Source: OLB6 sp964467455
GTDB taxonomy: Bacteria > Bacteroidota > Ignavibacteria > Kapaibacteriales > Kapaibacteriaceae
Assembly: GCA_964467455.1 (NCBI GenBank)
Contig: CAYXQJ010000001.1
Coordinates: 186,001-250,000 of the forward strand
Length of the DNA stretch: 64,000 nucleotides
Direction: 5' to 3'
Positions 9,387 through 17,517 of the stretch are shown here, in pieces. Made by a program: the position numbers and the translations under genes. Numbering within the stretch: position 1 is the stretch's first letter; every line of letters begins with the position of its first letter. A model generated the notes under the pieces. The model was not told the DNA's origin. It saw only the letters and a program-made list of their open reading frames with translations, and made no database searches.

Positions 9387-11224
9387 GCTGCAAAATACGC
9401 CACGATCTTTGCAGCCGTGGCCTTGCCCACCACTTCAGCGATCTGGTCTTCGGTTAATGTCTTGATACGTTCCACCGAACCAAACGTGATCAACAGGTTC
9501 GTTGCCGTTGTCTCGCCCACGCCAGGGATCTCCGTTAGCTCGGTGCGCAACGTCCTCATATCACGCAACTTCCGATGATAGGCCACTGCAAATCGATGTG
9601 CTTCATCACGGGCCTGTTGCAAGAGACGTAAGCTGCTTGACGTCTTCGGGAGTACCACGGGCTCGCTCTCCTCCGGAAAGTAGACGTCTTCCAATCGTTT
9701 GGCAAGGCCAACGACGGTGATCTTGCCGCGCAGGCCAAGTGCGTCGAAGATCTCCATGGCATGCGACAACTGCCCCTTACCACCGTCAATGATGACAAGA
9801 TCCGGGAGTGGGTCCGTTTCCTTGAGGTCGCCATACCGACGTGTCATGACCTCTTTCATGGCCTCGAAGTCGTCGTTCCCTTCTACCGTACGAAGCTTGT
9901 ATTTGCGGTACTCGGACTTCTTGGGTTTGCCGTCTACAAAGACCACCATGGAAGAGACGTAGTCCGTTCCCTGCATGTGAGAGTTATCAAAACACTCGAT
10001 GCGTCGTGGCATCTTTTTCAATCGCAGATCACGTTGCAAACTCAAGACCGCACGCGGCAAGGTCTGGTCTTTCTGACTTTCCTGAAGCAGTTGTTCACGA
10101 AGTAGATGATCGGCATTCGTCTCTGCCATCATGATCAGCTTCCGCTTGTCACCGATCTTCGGTACCATAACGGTGACCGCACTCCCCTTTTTTTCACGCA
10201 CCAAGGTCTCTACGATCTCTTGATCGTCGAACTCCAACGGCAACAAGATCTCATCCGGGATCTGTTCTTGTTCAAGGTACCAGCGCTCGACAGTGGTCCG
10301 AACAAGTTCGGCGTCAGAAAGATCCTGAGATGCCGAGATCATAAAGTGACGTTTGCCAACCAGCTTACCGTCACGAATCGTAAAGACCACCGTACATGCC
10401 GACGGCCCGATGCGAGCAAGAGCGAACACATCGCGGTCGACATCGTCACTCGTCATGACCTTTTGTTTTGCAGCATATTCCCGCAGCTTCTCGAGACGCG
10501 TTCGTACCACGGCCGCATCTTCGAATCGCAGGTCGTCGGCAAGCTTCAACATACGCTCTTCCAACTGCTGCTCCAGCTCGCGTGTTCTCCCACTCAAGAT
10601 CTGCTGGGCTTGACGGATGTATTCATTGTACTGGAGTCGGTCGATCAGTCCCTCACATGGTCCGTCACATTTCTTGATGTGATAGTCCAAGCAGACCTTA
10701 TACTTCTTTTGTGCGATGGTGGCATCCGTCAACGGAAGATCACACGACCGCAATGGAAAGATCGATCGCAGGGTCTTGAGCAAATAGAACAGATACGTCC
10801 CATCGGTGTACGGACCGTAATATTTGCTGCCGTCCTTGACCATCCGGCGCGTCTTGAAAATGCGCGGATATTCTTCCTTGGTGATCCGGACGTAGGGATA
10901 CGATTTGTCGTCCTTGAGCAGGATGTTGTACTTCGGACGATGTTCCTTGATGAGGTTGTTCTCAAGGATCAAGGCCTCGGCCTCCGTATCGGTCACGATC
11001 ACGTCGACATCGGCGATCTTCTGCATCAGTGCCTTCGTCTTGGCATCAACGGGACGCCCTTCCTGGAAATAGGCCTTGACGCGATTACGCAGATTCTTCG
11101 CCTTTCCGACATAGATCACCTTCCCGGCGGCGTCCTTATGCTGGTACACACCGGGCTTCGTCGGGAGTCCTGCCACCTTTCTTTCCAGATCAATGGAAGG
11201 GGGCTCTTGGTTCACGTCACTCAT
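9383..11224 (-). CDS. uvrC: UvrABC excinuclease subunit C
   Basis: This 613-residue protein shows the full UvrC order: GIY-YIG nuclease at the N-terminus (PGVYQHKD, then IYVGKAKNLRNRVKAYF), a cysteine-bearing central region (CDLPL, CLDYHIKKCDGPC), a UVR motif (LADDLRFEDAAVVRTRLEKL), the RNase H-like UvrC domain (IECFDNSHMQG and VIDGGKGQL), and C-terminal helix-hairpin-helix motifs (EIPGVGETTA). It makes the two incisions in nucleotide excision repair. I chose the ATG at 11224 rather than the in-frame TTG three codons upstream. Only 17 bases separate it from the divergent lipoprotein gene, so both promoters must be very compact. The GH13 gene is coupled downstream. Confidence 0.96.
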   Translation of the reverse strand: MSDVNQEPPSIDLERKVAGLPTKPGVYQHKDAAGKVIYVGKAKNLRNRVKAYFQEGRPVDAKTKALMQKIADVDVIVTDTEAEALILENNLIKEHRPKYNILLKDDKSYPYVRITKEEYPRIFKTRRMVKDGSKYYGPYTDGTYLFYLLKTLRSIFPLRSCDLPLTDATIAQKKYKVCLDYHIKKCDGPCEGLIDRLQYNEYIRQAQQILSGRTRELEQQLEERMLKLADDLRFEDAAVVRTRLEKLREYAAKQKVMTSDDVDRDVFALARIGPSACTVVFTIRDGKLVGKRHFMISASQDLSDAELVRTTVERWYLEQEQIPDEILLPLEFDDQEIVETLVREKKGSAVTVMVPKIGDKRKLIMMAETNADHLLREQLLQESQKDQTLPRAVLSLQRDLRLKKMPRRIECFDNSHMQGTDYVSSMVVFVDGKPKKSEYRKYKLRTVEGNDDFEAMKEVMTRRYGDLKETDPLPDLVIIDGGKGQLSHAMEIFDALGLRGKITVVGLAKRLEDVYFPEESEPVVLPKTSSSLRLLQQARDEAHRFAVAYHRKLRDMRTLRTELTEIPGVGETTATNLLITFGSVERIKTLTEDQIAEVVGKATAAKIVAYFAA

Positions 11225-11241
11225 TCGTTGCAAATTAGGGG

Positions 11242-11583
11242 ATGAATCGAAAACCCTTGATCATTACCCTGGTGTTGATGTCATGTGCCACAACGCCCCC
11301 TACCAACGATCTCCAATGGAAGACCGATGACCGGCTCTACGACGTCGTACAACGATTCGCCGCGGCAGAGATCGATACCACGGTGGCCATCGAGGCAGAG
11401 TTGCAGCAGAGCATCACCGACGCCCGTCGGGCTGAATTGATCAATGTTTGTGGGTTGAAGGTGCTTGACCGATTCGACAGTACGGCCATGATGGTCGCGC
11501 CGTCGAAAAGTCTCCCCTGTTTGGCGAAGCAGGCAGAATTCAAGTCATTTCGAATGGTACCGGCCTGGTCGCCCGACCTATAG
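11242..11583 (+). CDS. Small putative lipoprotein
   Basis: A 113-residue protein with a hydrophobic start and a plausible lipobox (LMSC, Cys15), which would send it to the membrane as a lipoprotein. The mature part is hydrophilic, with two further cysteines, and I recognise no family. It is divergent from uvrC with a 17-base gap and is followed, after 33 bases, by the MoxR ATPase gene. Codon use looks like that of its neighbours, which supports a real gene. A missing signal peptide function or a chance open frame remain possible. Confidence 0.6.
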   Translation: MNRKPLIITLVLMSCATTPPTNDLQWKTDDRLYDVVQRFAAAEIDTTVAIEAELQQSITDARRAELINVCGLKVLDRFDSTAMMVAPSKSLPCLAKQAEFKSFRMVPAWSPDL

Positions 11584-11589
11584 GGGGCG

Positions 11590-11597
11590 TATCTTTG
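11590..11597 (+). promoter_or_regulatory. Putative -7 promoter element before the MoxR gene
   Basis: TATCTTTG matches the Bacteroidota sigma element TAnnTTTG exactly. It lies in the 33-base gap after the lipoprotein gene and 19 bases before the MoxR ATG, with GGAGGGAG as a clear ribosome binding site in between. I see no good -33 TTTG at the usual 19-21 base spacing. Confidence 0.5.
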
Positions 11598-11616
11598 CCG
11601 GACACATGGAGGGAGC

Positions 11617-12933
11617 ATGGCGGAGAAGCAACGAGATGTGATCACGTCGATCGAAGAGGTCGCCAAAGAGCTGAAAGAGGCCGCGGCCTTTATCGGAAAA
11701 CGGGTCATCAATCGAGAAGAAGTGATCGAACAGGCGATCTGTGCGTTGTTGACGGCAGAGCACATGCTGTTGCAATCCCGCACCGGCGCCGGCAAATCCT
11801 TGTTGGCCGAACAGATCTTTAGCATGTTCGAAGGGGCGAAATTGTTCCGCGTCCAGGCGAGTAAGGAACAGCAGCCGGATACCTACTTTGGCGGACTTGA
11901 CCTCGAGCAGCTCAAGACCGGACGTATCCTCCACAATACGACCGGGTCGTTGGTCGAAAGCGAATTCGGCTTTATCGATGAGATCTTTGATGCCAACGAC
12001 TTTACCTTACGCGCGTTGTTGTCGCTGCTCAATGAGCGACGTCTGATGCGCGGCATCCAAAACGTCCCCTCTCCCCTGCACACGGTCATCGCCGCAACGA
12101 ACTATCTGCGTGTTTCAGAGGTCACCGAGGCGCTGCTCGACCGTTTTATGTTCAAAGCTGTGATCTTGCCGGACAAAGACCCGTTCATTCAGTATAAGAT
12201 CTCACAACGGTACCTCGTCCATGGCGGTCGTACAGCCGAACCGCCGAAACGGATCTCGTTCGACCGATTGAAGCACCTCAATCAGATCGTGCGTGGCGAA
12301 GCGGATGACTTCACCATCGAGGTCACGAACGAACTGCTGTACTTCACGAACATCACGATACGTCACTTCGAGTTCTTGCGCAACCGTCAGATCCGCGATA
12401 CCAAGACGCAGGGTGCCGGTGGCGACTTCTATATCTCGCCACGTACGCAAGCAAAGTCCCTGGACCTGTTGCGCGCTCTTGCAATGCTGAAGGGACGGAC
12501 CTTTGTCGCACACGAAGATGTCAGCCGATTGTACTTCATCTTTGCGACCGTAGGACTCCCGGAAGAGATCGCACTCTTCAAGAAGGCTTATCAAACAGTC
12601 CTGAATTCGCTGACCGCTTCTCGTGGATTCGATCAGGTCACCGTGCTGCTCGACTATACCGACATTCTCGAGGCGATCCGAAAAGAGCCATCGATGATGA
12701 CGAAACCGTTATCACAGTTCGGCGATTCGCCGGTCCGCCGAACCTTCTTTGAATGGGTCAAGGAGAAGTTTGGTGCCGAGCAGCCACAGGATCAGAACCG
12801 CTTGATGCTTGAACAGTTCCTCAAAGACTTCGTCCCCGTCTGCGACGAGGTCCGTGAACTCAAACATTCGGTGGAGACCACGTTGGCACAAACACTGATC
12901 GTGGTAGAGCGCGAACTGAACAGAGCGCAGTAA
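11617..12933 (+). CDS. MoxR-family AAA+ ATPase (RavA-like)
   Basis: This 438-residue protein has a Walker A motif (SRTGAGKS, 54-61), Walker B (GFIDEI, 118-123), and the MoxR-type segment LNERR with a sensor asparagine in AATNYLR. The C-terminal region, after about 300, is helical and family-variable. MoxR ATPases act as chaperones that remodel or activate partner complexes, generally together with a VWA protein. The next gene, four bases downstream, is such a VWA protein, giving the RavA-ViaA/MoxR-CoxE type of pair. The client is not evident from the neighbours. GGAGGGAG precedes the ATG. Confidence 0.9.
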   Translation: MAEKQRDVITSIEEVAKELKEAAAFIGKRVINREEVIEQAICALLTAEHMLLQSRTGAGKSLLAEQIFSMFEGAKLFRVQASKEQQPDTYFGGLDLEQLKTGRILHNTTGSLVESEFGFIDEIFDANDFTLRALLSLLNERRLMRGIQNVPSPLHTVIAATNYLRVSEVTEALLDRFMFKAVILPDKDPFIQYKISQRYLVHGGRTAEPPKRISFDRLKHLNQIVRGEADDFTIEVTNELLYFTNITIRHFEFLRNRQIRDTKTQGAGGDFYISPRTQAKSLDLLRALAMLKGRTFVAHEDVSRLYFIFATVGLPEEIALFKKAYQTVLNSLTASRGFDQVTVLLDYTDILEAIRKEPSMMTKPLSQFGDSPVRRTFFEWVKEKFGAEQPQDQNRLMLEQFLKDFVPVCDEVRELKHSVETTLAQTLIVVERELNRAQ

Positions 12934-12937
12934 CCTC

Positions 12938-14494
12938 ATGTCGCGCCACCTGATCGAGGTCTCCCCGTTCTTCTCCCGCATGGAGGAATTCGGCTTCTTC
13001 GATACCGTCGAAGATCATCTCCCGGCCGAGTTCACACTCATCTATGAGATCGCACGGATCATCGAAGATCAGACTACCGAGATCGCCCGCGCCTTGGCGC
13101 CGGTCTTGGCGCTTGAAGACCATACGGACAAGGATAACGATCTAGAGCAGTTGCTCGTACCGAACGTTCCGGAAGCAAAAGAATACGAAGCCGACCTGAT
13201 TCGGAGCGTCACAGAAGTCCGATACATCTATCCGTACCAGTTCTTGCTCCCGGAGAATGTCTTCCTACAACGTCTAGCAGAACGGTCGCTCTGGATGCCG
13301 CGCCCACGCTCGCCGCGCAACTTCCGGTATCAGACCGAAAGTGATCGATTTGCACCTGACGACAGAAAACAGAAGGTCTACATCTTGTTCGATACGTCGT
13401 TGTCGATGCAGCAACACTATCGGATCCACTTGGCAAAGTCCATCGCCTATCTGTTCCTGAAGCAGAATCAGCGCGAGCTTGGCACGATCTTCTTTCGAAC
13501 CTTCGATCTTGAGATCGGTGAACTGAAGACGGCACGCGACATTCCGGGCTTCGACCAGTTGATCAGTGATGTGATGCACATCAAGGCCATTGGCAACGGC
13601 ACATCGATGCAGAAGGCGCTGCAAACGGCCATTGACGACATTTCACACGAGAGCCAGCTGTCGCAGGCGCAGATCCTGGTCATTACCGACGGTGTTGCTC
13701 ACATCGACATCGAGAGTCTGCGTGAACAAATGGGCGAGCATATCATTGTCAATACCGTCAAGATCGGTCATGCACGCATGATCGTTGACGCCAAGGTCAT
13801 CCAGGATCAGGTCTATCAAAGCAACAGTGAAGATGCCGTTCGACTCCGTGATCTGTTGCACCAAAAGAAGGATGTCGAATCTGGCCTATCAACGGCGGCC
13901 GGAAAGATGCGAGCCGATGCACTGAAGAGTCAGCTTGGCCTACTTCAGAAACAGATCGATCACGTGATGGAACGACTTGGCGTGCAGGTCACCGAGCAGT
14001 ATGGATTGGAGATCCAACGACTCAGCAAGACCTACGTCGAGATCGATGACATCCCGGCAGAGAAGATGTTCTCTTTCCCGGAAGAAAAGGTCCGAGAACT
14101 CGAAGACCTTGCCGAAGCCCTACTTGAACAGTTACGCGAGGAACATCAGGTCGAAGACATCAAACGCGCTGCGGTCCTGTATGACCATCTCTACTTGTTG
14201 ATGCAGTACAACAAGATCGATGCTCCACGTCTCGAAAAGGCCGCTAAAGAGCTCGAGGAAATGCTCGACCAGATCCTCAACAAGCCCACCGCTGATGCGG
14301 GCGACGTTTCGATCTCCGACATGGAGCGCATGCGGCTTCGCAACATGCTCGAAGGCGGCATCGGCTCAAAGCGCCTTTCACTCGGCACGCTCGTGCGCAT
14401 GTTGTGGATCAAACTCAAACGTTGGTTCGCGATGCGACGACAGATGCGTTCGTTTGCGGCGATGACCGGCAAGATCATCAAACGCCGACGCTGA
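12938..14494 (+). CDS. VWA-domain protein paired with MoxR ATPase (ViaA/CoxE-like)
   Basis: The 518-residue protein has an N-terminal helical region (about 1-140) and a VWA domain (about 145-270) with intact MIDAS residues Asp152, Ser154, Ser156 in LFDTSLSM; TDG follows in the second metal-ligand position. Residues 280-450 are rich in charged heptad-like helices. There is no signal peptide, so it should act in the cytoplasm with the MoxR ATPase encoded four bases upstream. VWA partners of MoxR proteins bind metal through the MIDAS and recruit the client. The stop lies directly against the ugd stop on the other strand with no space between. Confidence 0.86.
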   Translation: MSRHLIEVSPFFSRMEEFGFFDTVEDHLPAEFTLIYEIARIIEDQTTEIARALAPVLALEDHTDKDNDLEQLLVPNVPEAKEYEADLIRSVTEVRYIYPYQFLLPENVFLQRLAERSLWMPRPRSPRNFRYQTESDRFAPDDRKQKVYILFDTSLSMQQHYRIHLAKSIAYLFLKQNQRELGTIFFRTFDLEIGELKTARDIPGFDQLISDVMHIKAIGNGTSMQKALQTAIDDISHESQLSQAQILVITDGVAHIDIESLREQMGEHIIVNTVKIGHARMIVDAKVIQDQVYQSNSEDAVRLRDLLHQKKDVESGLSTAAGKMRADALKSQLGLLQKQIDHVMERLGVQVTEQYGLEIQRLSKTYVEIDDIPAEKMFSFPEEKVRELEDLAEALLEQLREEHQVEDIKRAAVLYDHLYLLMQYNKIDAPRLEKAAKELEEMLDQILNKPTADAGDVSISDMERMRLRNMLEGGIGSKRLSLGTLVRMLWIKLKRWFAMRRQMRSFAAMTGKIIKRRR

Positions 14495-15844
14495 TCATTC
14501 TTCGGCTTTGAGCGCGACCGAAGCCCGCCCGACGGAGTGGTATTCGAACCCTTCAGCCAGCATCTCGTCAAGAGCAAAGAGATTGCGTCCATCAAAGATC
14601 AACGGTCGCACCATCAGCTCCTTCACCTTAGCAAGATCCGGGTTGCGGAATTCATTCCACTCCGTGGCGATCACCAAGACGTCAGCATTGGGCAGGATCT
14701 CATACATCGAGGTACCATAGACGATCCGGTCACCATAGATCCGTTTCGTGGTCTCTTGAGCTTCAGGGTCGTAGGCTCTTACCGTCGCGCCAGCGCCTAG
14801 CAGTGCATCGATCACGGCAAATGCCGGTGCTTCGCGGACATCATCCGTGTTGGGCTTGAAGGCCAGCCCCCACAACGCGATCTCACGGCCGGCAAGTTTA
14901 CCGTCGAAGCGATCTTTGATACGTTGCACAAATCGCTCCACCTGGTCGTGGTTGACCTTATGGGTGGCTTCGATGATCTCAAGTGGCGTACCAGCTTCGC
15001 GTGCCGCATGAATGATGGCTTTGACATCCTTCGGGAAGCAACTGCCGCCATAGCCGATGCCGGCAAAGAGGAAGCGAGGTCCGATCCGCTCATCCGCTCC
15101 CATACCTAGACGTACCTGTTCGATGTCGGCGCCGACTGCTTCGCAATATTCCGACAGATCGTTCATGAATGAGATCTTCACGGCGAGGAAGGCATTGGCA
15201 GCGTATTTGGAGACCTCTGCGCTGCGCTCATCAAAGACCAGGATGGGTTCGCCACCGCTGACGAACGGCGCATACAGATCACGCATGATCTGTTCAGCGT
15301 AGGGATTGGACGTGCCGACGACGACACGATCGGGCTTCATGAAATCTTCAACGGCGAAGCCTTCACGCAGAAACTCCGGGTTGCTAACGACGTAGACCTC
15401 GCGGTCAGGCGCATGATCGCTGAACACCTTTGCAACACGCGCCGTCGTCCCAACTGGCACCGTGCTCTTGTTGACCACGATGCGCGGTTCCGAGATATTC
15501 AGCTCATTGAGGAGTTCAGAGACTCGCTTCGCCGTCGCCATGACCTGTGCAAGATCTGCAGCACCGTCCTTACCCGGCGGCGTCGGCAGACAGAACATCA
15601 AGATCGAACACGTCGATACTGCTTCTGCAAGATCCAGCGTGAAGGAGATGCGCCCTTCCCGGATACTGCGCTCTAACACATGTTGAAGGCCGGGTTCGTA
15701 GATCGGGATCTCTCCCTTACGCAGACGCTCGATCTTCTGCGGGTCCACATCCACACAAATGACGGTATTACCAACGTCGGCCAAACACGTTCCGGTCACC
15801 AGGCCAACGTATCCGGTACCGATCACTCCAATGCGATAGGACAT
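14495..15844 (-). CDS. ugd: UDP-glucose 6-dehydrogenase
   Basis: The 449-residue protein opens with the Rossmann dinucleotide-binding loop IGVIGTGYVGLVTG, and carries the catalytic cysteine in GYGGSCFPKD and the WGLAFKPNTDD motif of the C-terminal domain. It oxidises UDP-glucose twice with NAD+ to UDP-glucuronate, a precursor for envelope polysaccharides. The length matches the family. It starts nine bases after the stop of a 58-residue membrane protein and is the last gene of the leftward envelope operon. Confidence 0.95.
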   Translation of the reverse strand: MSYRIGVIGTGYVGLVTGTCLADVGNTVICVDVDPQKIERLRKGEIPIYEPGLQHVLERSIREGRISFTLDLAEAVSTCSILMFCLPTPPGKDGAADLAQVMATAKRVSELLNELNISEPRIVVNKSTVPVGTTARVAKVFSDHAPDREVYVVSNPEFLREGFAVEDFMKPDRVVVGTSNPYAEQIMRDLYAPFVSGGEPILVFDERSAEVSKYAANAFLAVKISFMNDLSEYCEAVGADIEQVRLGMGADERIGPRFLFAGIGYGGSCFPKDVKAIIHAAREAGTPLEIIEATHKVNHDQVERFVQRIKDRFDGKLAGREIALWGLAFKPNTDDVREAPAFAVIDALLGAGATVRAYDPEAQETTKRIYGDRIVYGTSMYEILPNADVLVIATEWNEFRNPDLAKVKELMVRPLIFDGRNLFALDEMLAEGFEYHSVGRASVALKAEE

Positions 15845-15853
15845 GTGATGTTC

Positions 15854-16030
15854 TTATAGATTCATGGTCAGAGCACGAAGTACGAAAATAAGGATGAGGA
15901 GTATGGTGACGAGGATCGCCAGTTTCACCAATTTTTTGACGATCGACAGCACGAGCCCCGTCACTAAGATCCATACAAGGACCTTGAAGGGGGCGGCCAG
16001 TGCCTCATACCATGAAAGGATCTCATCCAT
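15854..16030 (-). CDS. 58-residue membrane protein in the envelope operon
   Basis: This short frame begins MDEILSWYEALAAPFKVL and is mostly hydrophobic: residues about 15-30 and 36-54 could form one or two membrane helices, separated by VKKLVKL. Its ATG shares one base with the stop of the TonB-like gene (TGATG), the mark of translational coupling, and ugd begins nine bases after it. I recognise no family. The coupling, position and clean hydrophobic pattern make it a credible gene; its role is unknown, though a small membrane partner of the TonB-like protein is possible. Confidence 0.65.
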   Translation of the reverse strand: MDEILSWYEALAAPFKVLVWILVTGLVLSIVKKLVKLAILVTILLILIFVLRALTMNL

Positions 16031-16788
16031 CACGAACCTCGGAACACAAAGGTGATGGTGCCTTCCATCTCCTGGTCGTTATTCAGCTTGTTAAATCTCC
16101 ACCGCTTCATAGCGTTGATCGCGGCTTGGTCCGCTGCCGGGTCACCGCCGCGTCGCACGGGCAACACAAAGCTTACGCTGCCGTCCGGCCGGACGCGGAA
16201 CTTCAGTTTGACTTCGGTATTCCGCACGCCCGACGGAAAGGTTGGCATCACTTTGTTCAGCACGATTCGGTTCCCTCCGCCTCCCCAGTCGATGTCGCCG
16301 TAGCCCAAGCCCTTGCCCTTGCCGCTGCCGGCCCATCCGATGCCCGTGCCATCGTCAGATCCCGAAGAGCTGCCGATCGTTCTGTCGGCGGCATCGGCCG
16401 TTTGATCGGGCTTCCCTCTTGAACCCACGTCTGCGACGGGCTTCAAATTCGTGGCTTGGGTTGGATCGGACGTTGCCTTTCCAGATCGCGCCGATGCGGC
16501 CTTCTGTGCGTCCTGAAGAGGGTTCTGTGCATCTTGGCCTTTGAGGGCCTTTCCCTCAGCCGTAAGGTTTCCCTTTCGTGCCCCAGTACCGTCACCTTCA
16601 CCAAAGATCAGCAATGTCACAGGTGTTGACTTTGGTAGCGGATACGGGTCCGGTGGCTCAACCTTGGTGCACATGGAAACGAGCATGACGATCGACAGAA
16701 ACACCATAGCTGCCCCATAGCCCTTGAAGGCATTCGGGCTCCAAATGAATTGGATCTGAAAGGATGGTGTTTCTTCGCGGTATCTCAT
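16030..16788 (-). CDS. TonB-like energy transducer
   Basis: A 252-residue protein with a short cytoplasmic start, one membrane helix (about 25-45, GYGAAMVFLSIVMLVSM), a long Gly/Ser/Asp-rich spacer (about 65-165) instead of the usual Pro/Lys-rich arm, and a TonB C-terminal domain (about 170-252). That domain shows VKLKFRVRPDGSV, then AAINAMKRWRF. The start at 16788 was chosen because its ATG overlaps the SPOR gene stop as ATGA; an ATG six codons further upstream is possible. TonB proteins pass energy from ExbB/ExbD to outer-membrane receptors. No exbB or exbD is in the window; a barrel with a TonB-box-like segment is two genes upstream. Confidence 0.8.
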   Translation of the reverse strand: MRYREETPSFQIQFIWSPNAFKGYGAAMVFLSIVMLVSMCTKVEPPDPYPLPKSTPVTLLIFGEGDGTGARKGNLTAEGKALKGQDAQNPLQDAQKAASARSGKATSDPTQATNLKPVADVGSRGKPDQTADAADRTIGSSSGSDDGTGIGWAGSGKGKGLGYGDIDWGGGGNRIVLNKVMPTFPSGVRNTEVKLKFRVRPDGSVSFVLPVRRGGDPAADQAAINAMKRWRFNKLNNDQEMEGTITFVFRGS

Positions 16789-17516
16789 CGGATGCGTGCT
16801 ATCCACGGCTCACGGAAGCCAAGTCGCAGTGCTTCTGATTCGGCTTGCTCTCTCGTCGAGAACTGTCCAAATCGCACACGGTACCAGGACTCCCCTTTGA
16901 TCTTTTGTTCAGTGACGTAGGCGTCCGAAACGTTCTTTGCCCTGAGGGATTGCACCCATTCCTCGGCATCGTCGCGCGATGGGCTGGAAAAGACTTGTAC
17001 AACGAAGAGCTGGCCAGAAGCCTTTGGCGTTGGTTTCACGTCTACCTTCGGTGTCGGTTTCACGTCTACCTTCGGTGTCGGTTTCACGTCTACCTTCGGT
17101 GTCGGTTCTATCGCATCGGCGGCACTATCGCCAAAGAGGGCTTCAAGTGCCTCTGCTTCGTGCACGATCGTCGTGTCGGTGACCGCTAGGTCGTCCGCAG
17201 GAGGAACCGTCACGGCACTGTCAACAACCGATGCCGGTAGAGAACCTTCTTTGGCAAAGAAGGCCTCTTCCTCTGCTGTTGGGAGCGTAAGCCAATAGAT
17301 ACCGCCACCGATCACAGCAGTAAGCAACACGACCGCTGACAGGACACCAAACCAAAACAATGCCCCCTTCCCCTTCTTTGTTGCAGGAGGAGGTGGTGTC
17401 GGTGCAGGTGTAGGAGCGGGTGTTGGGGTTGGGGGTGGCGTCGGAGACGCCAAAAAACCATCTTCCGGTTGGTCATCAAAACCGGTGTCGTCCCACGTTG
17501 GATCTTGCGTAGCCAT
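16785..17516 (-). CDS. SPOR-domain protein with a tandem VDVKPTPK linker
   Basis: The 243-residue protein has an acidic cytoplasmic start, a Pro/Thr-rich stretch, a membrane helix (about 55-75, FWFGVLSAVVLLTAVIGGG), and a periplasmic linker in which VDVKPTPK is repeated three times. A C-terminal SPOR domain (about 170-243) follows, with FVVQVFSSPSRDDA and YRVRFGQFSTREQA. SPOR domains bind denuded septal peptidoglycan. The start at 17516 (MATQDP) lies one base after the upstream stop; the longer frame above it is inside the barrel gene and non-coding in character. The neighbours suggest an envelope role linked to the barrel and TonB-like protein. Confidence 0.85.
   Translation of the reverse strand: MATQDPTWDDTGFDDQPEDGFLASPTPPPTPTPAPTPAPTPPPPATKKGKGALFWFGVLSAVVLLTAVIGGGIYWLTLPTAEEEAFFAKEGSLPASVVDSAVTVPPADDLAVTDTTIVHEAEALEALFGDSAADAIEPTPKVDVKPTPKVDVKPTPKVDVKPTPKASGQLFVVQVFSSPSRDDAEEWVQSLRAKNVSDAYVTEQKIKGESWYRVRFGQFSTREQAESEALRLGFREPWIARIR
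17032..17103. repeat. Three identical 24-base tandem units within the SPOR gene
   Basis: Three perfect 24-base copies (17032-17055, 17056-17079, 17080-17103) encode the repeated linker octapeptide VDVKPTPK. Identity at every third-codon position shows recent duplication; copy number may vary between strains. Confidence 0.95.
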
Positions 17517-17517
17517 A

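Noticed and set aside
10106..11245. Long plus-strand open frame (379 codons) opposite uvrC
   Set aside because: It mirrors uvrC codons on the other strand, has no motif, and uvrC is certain here.
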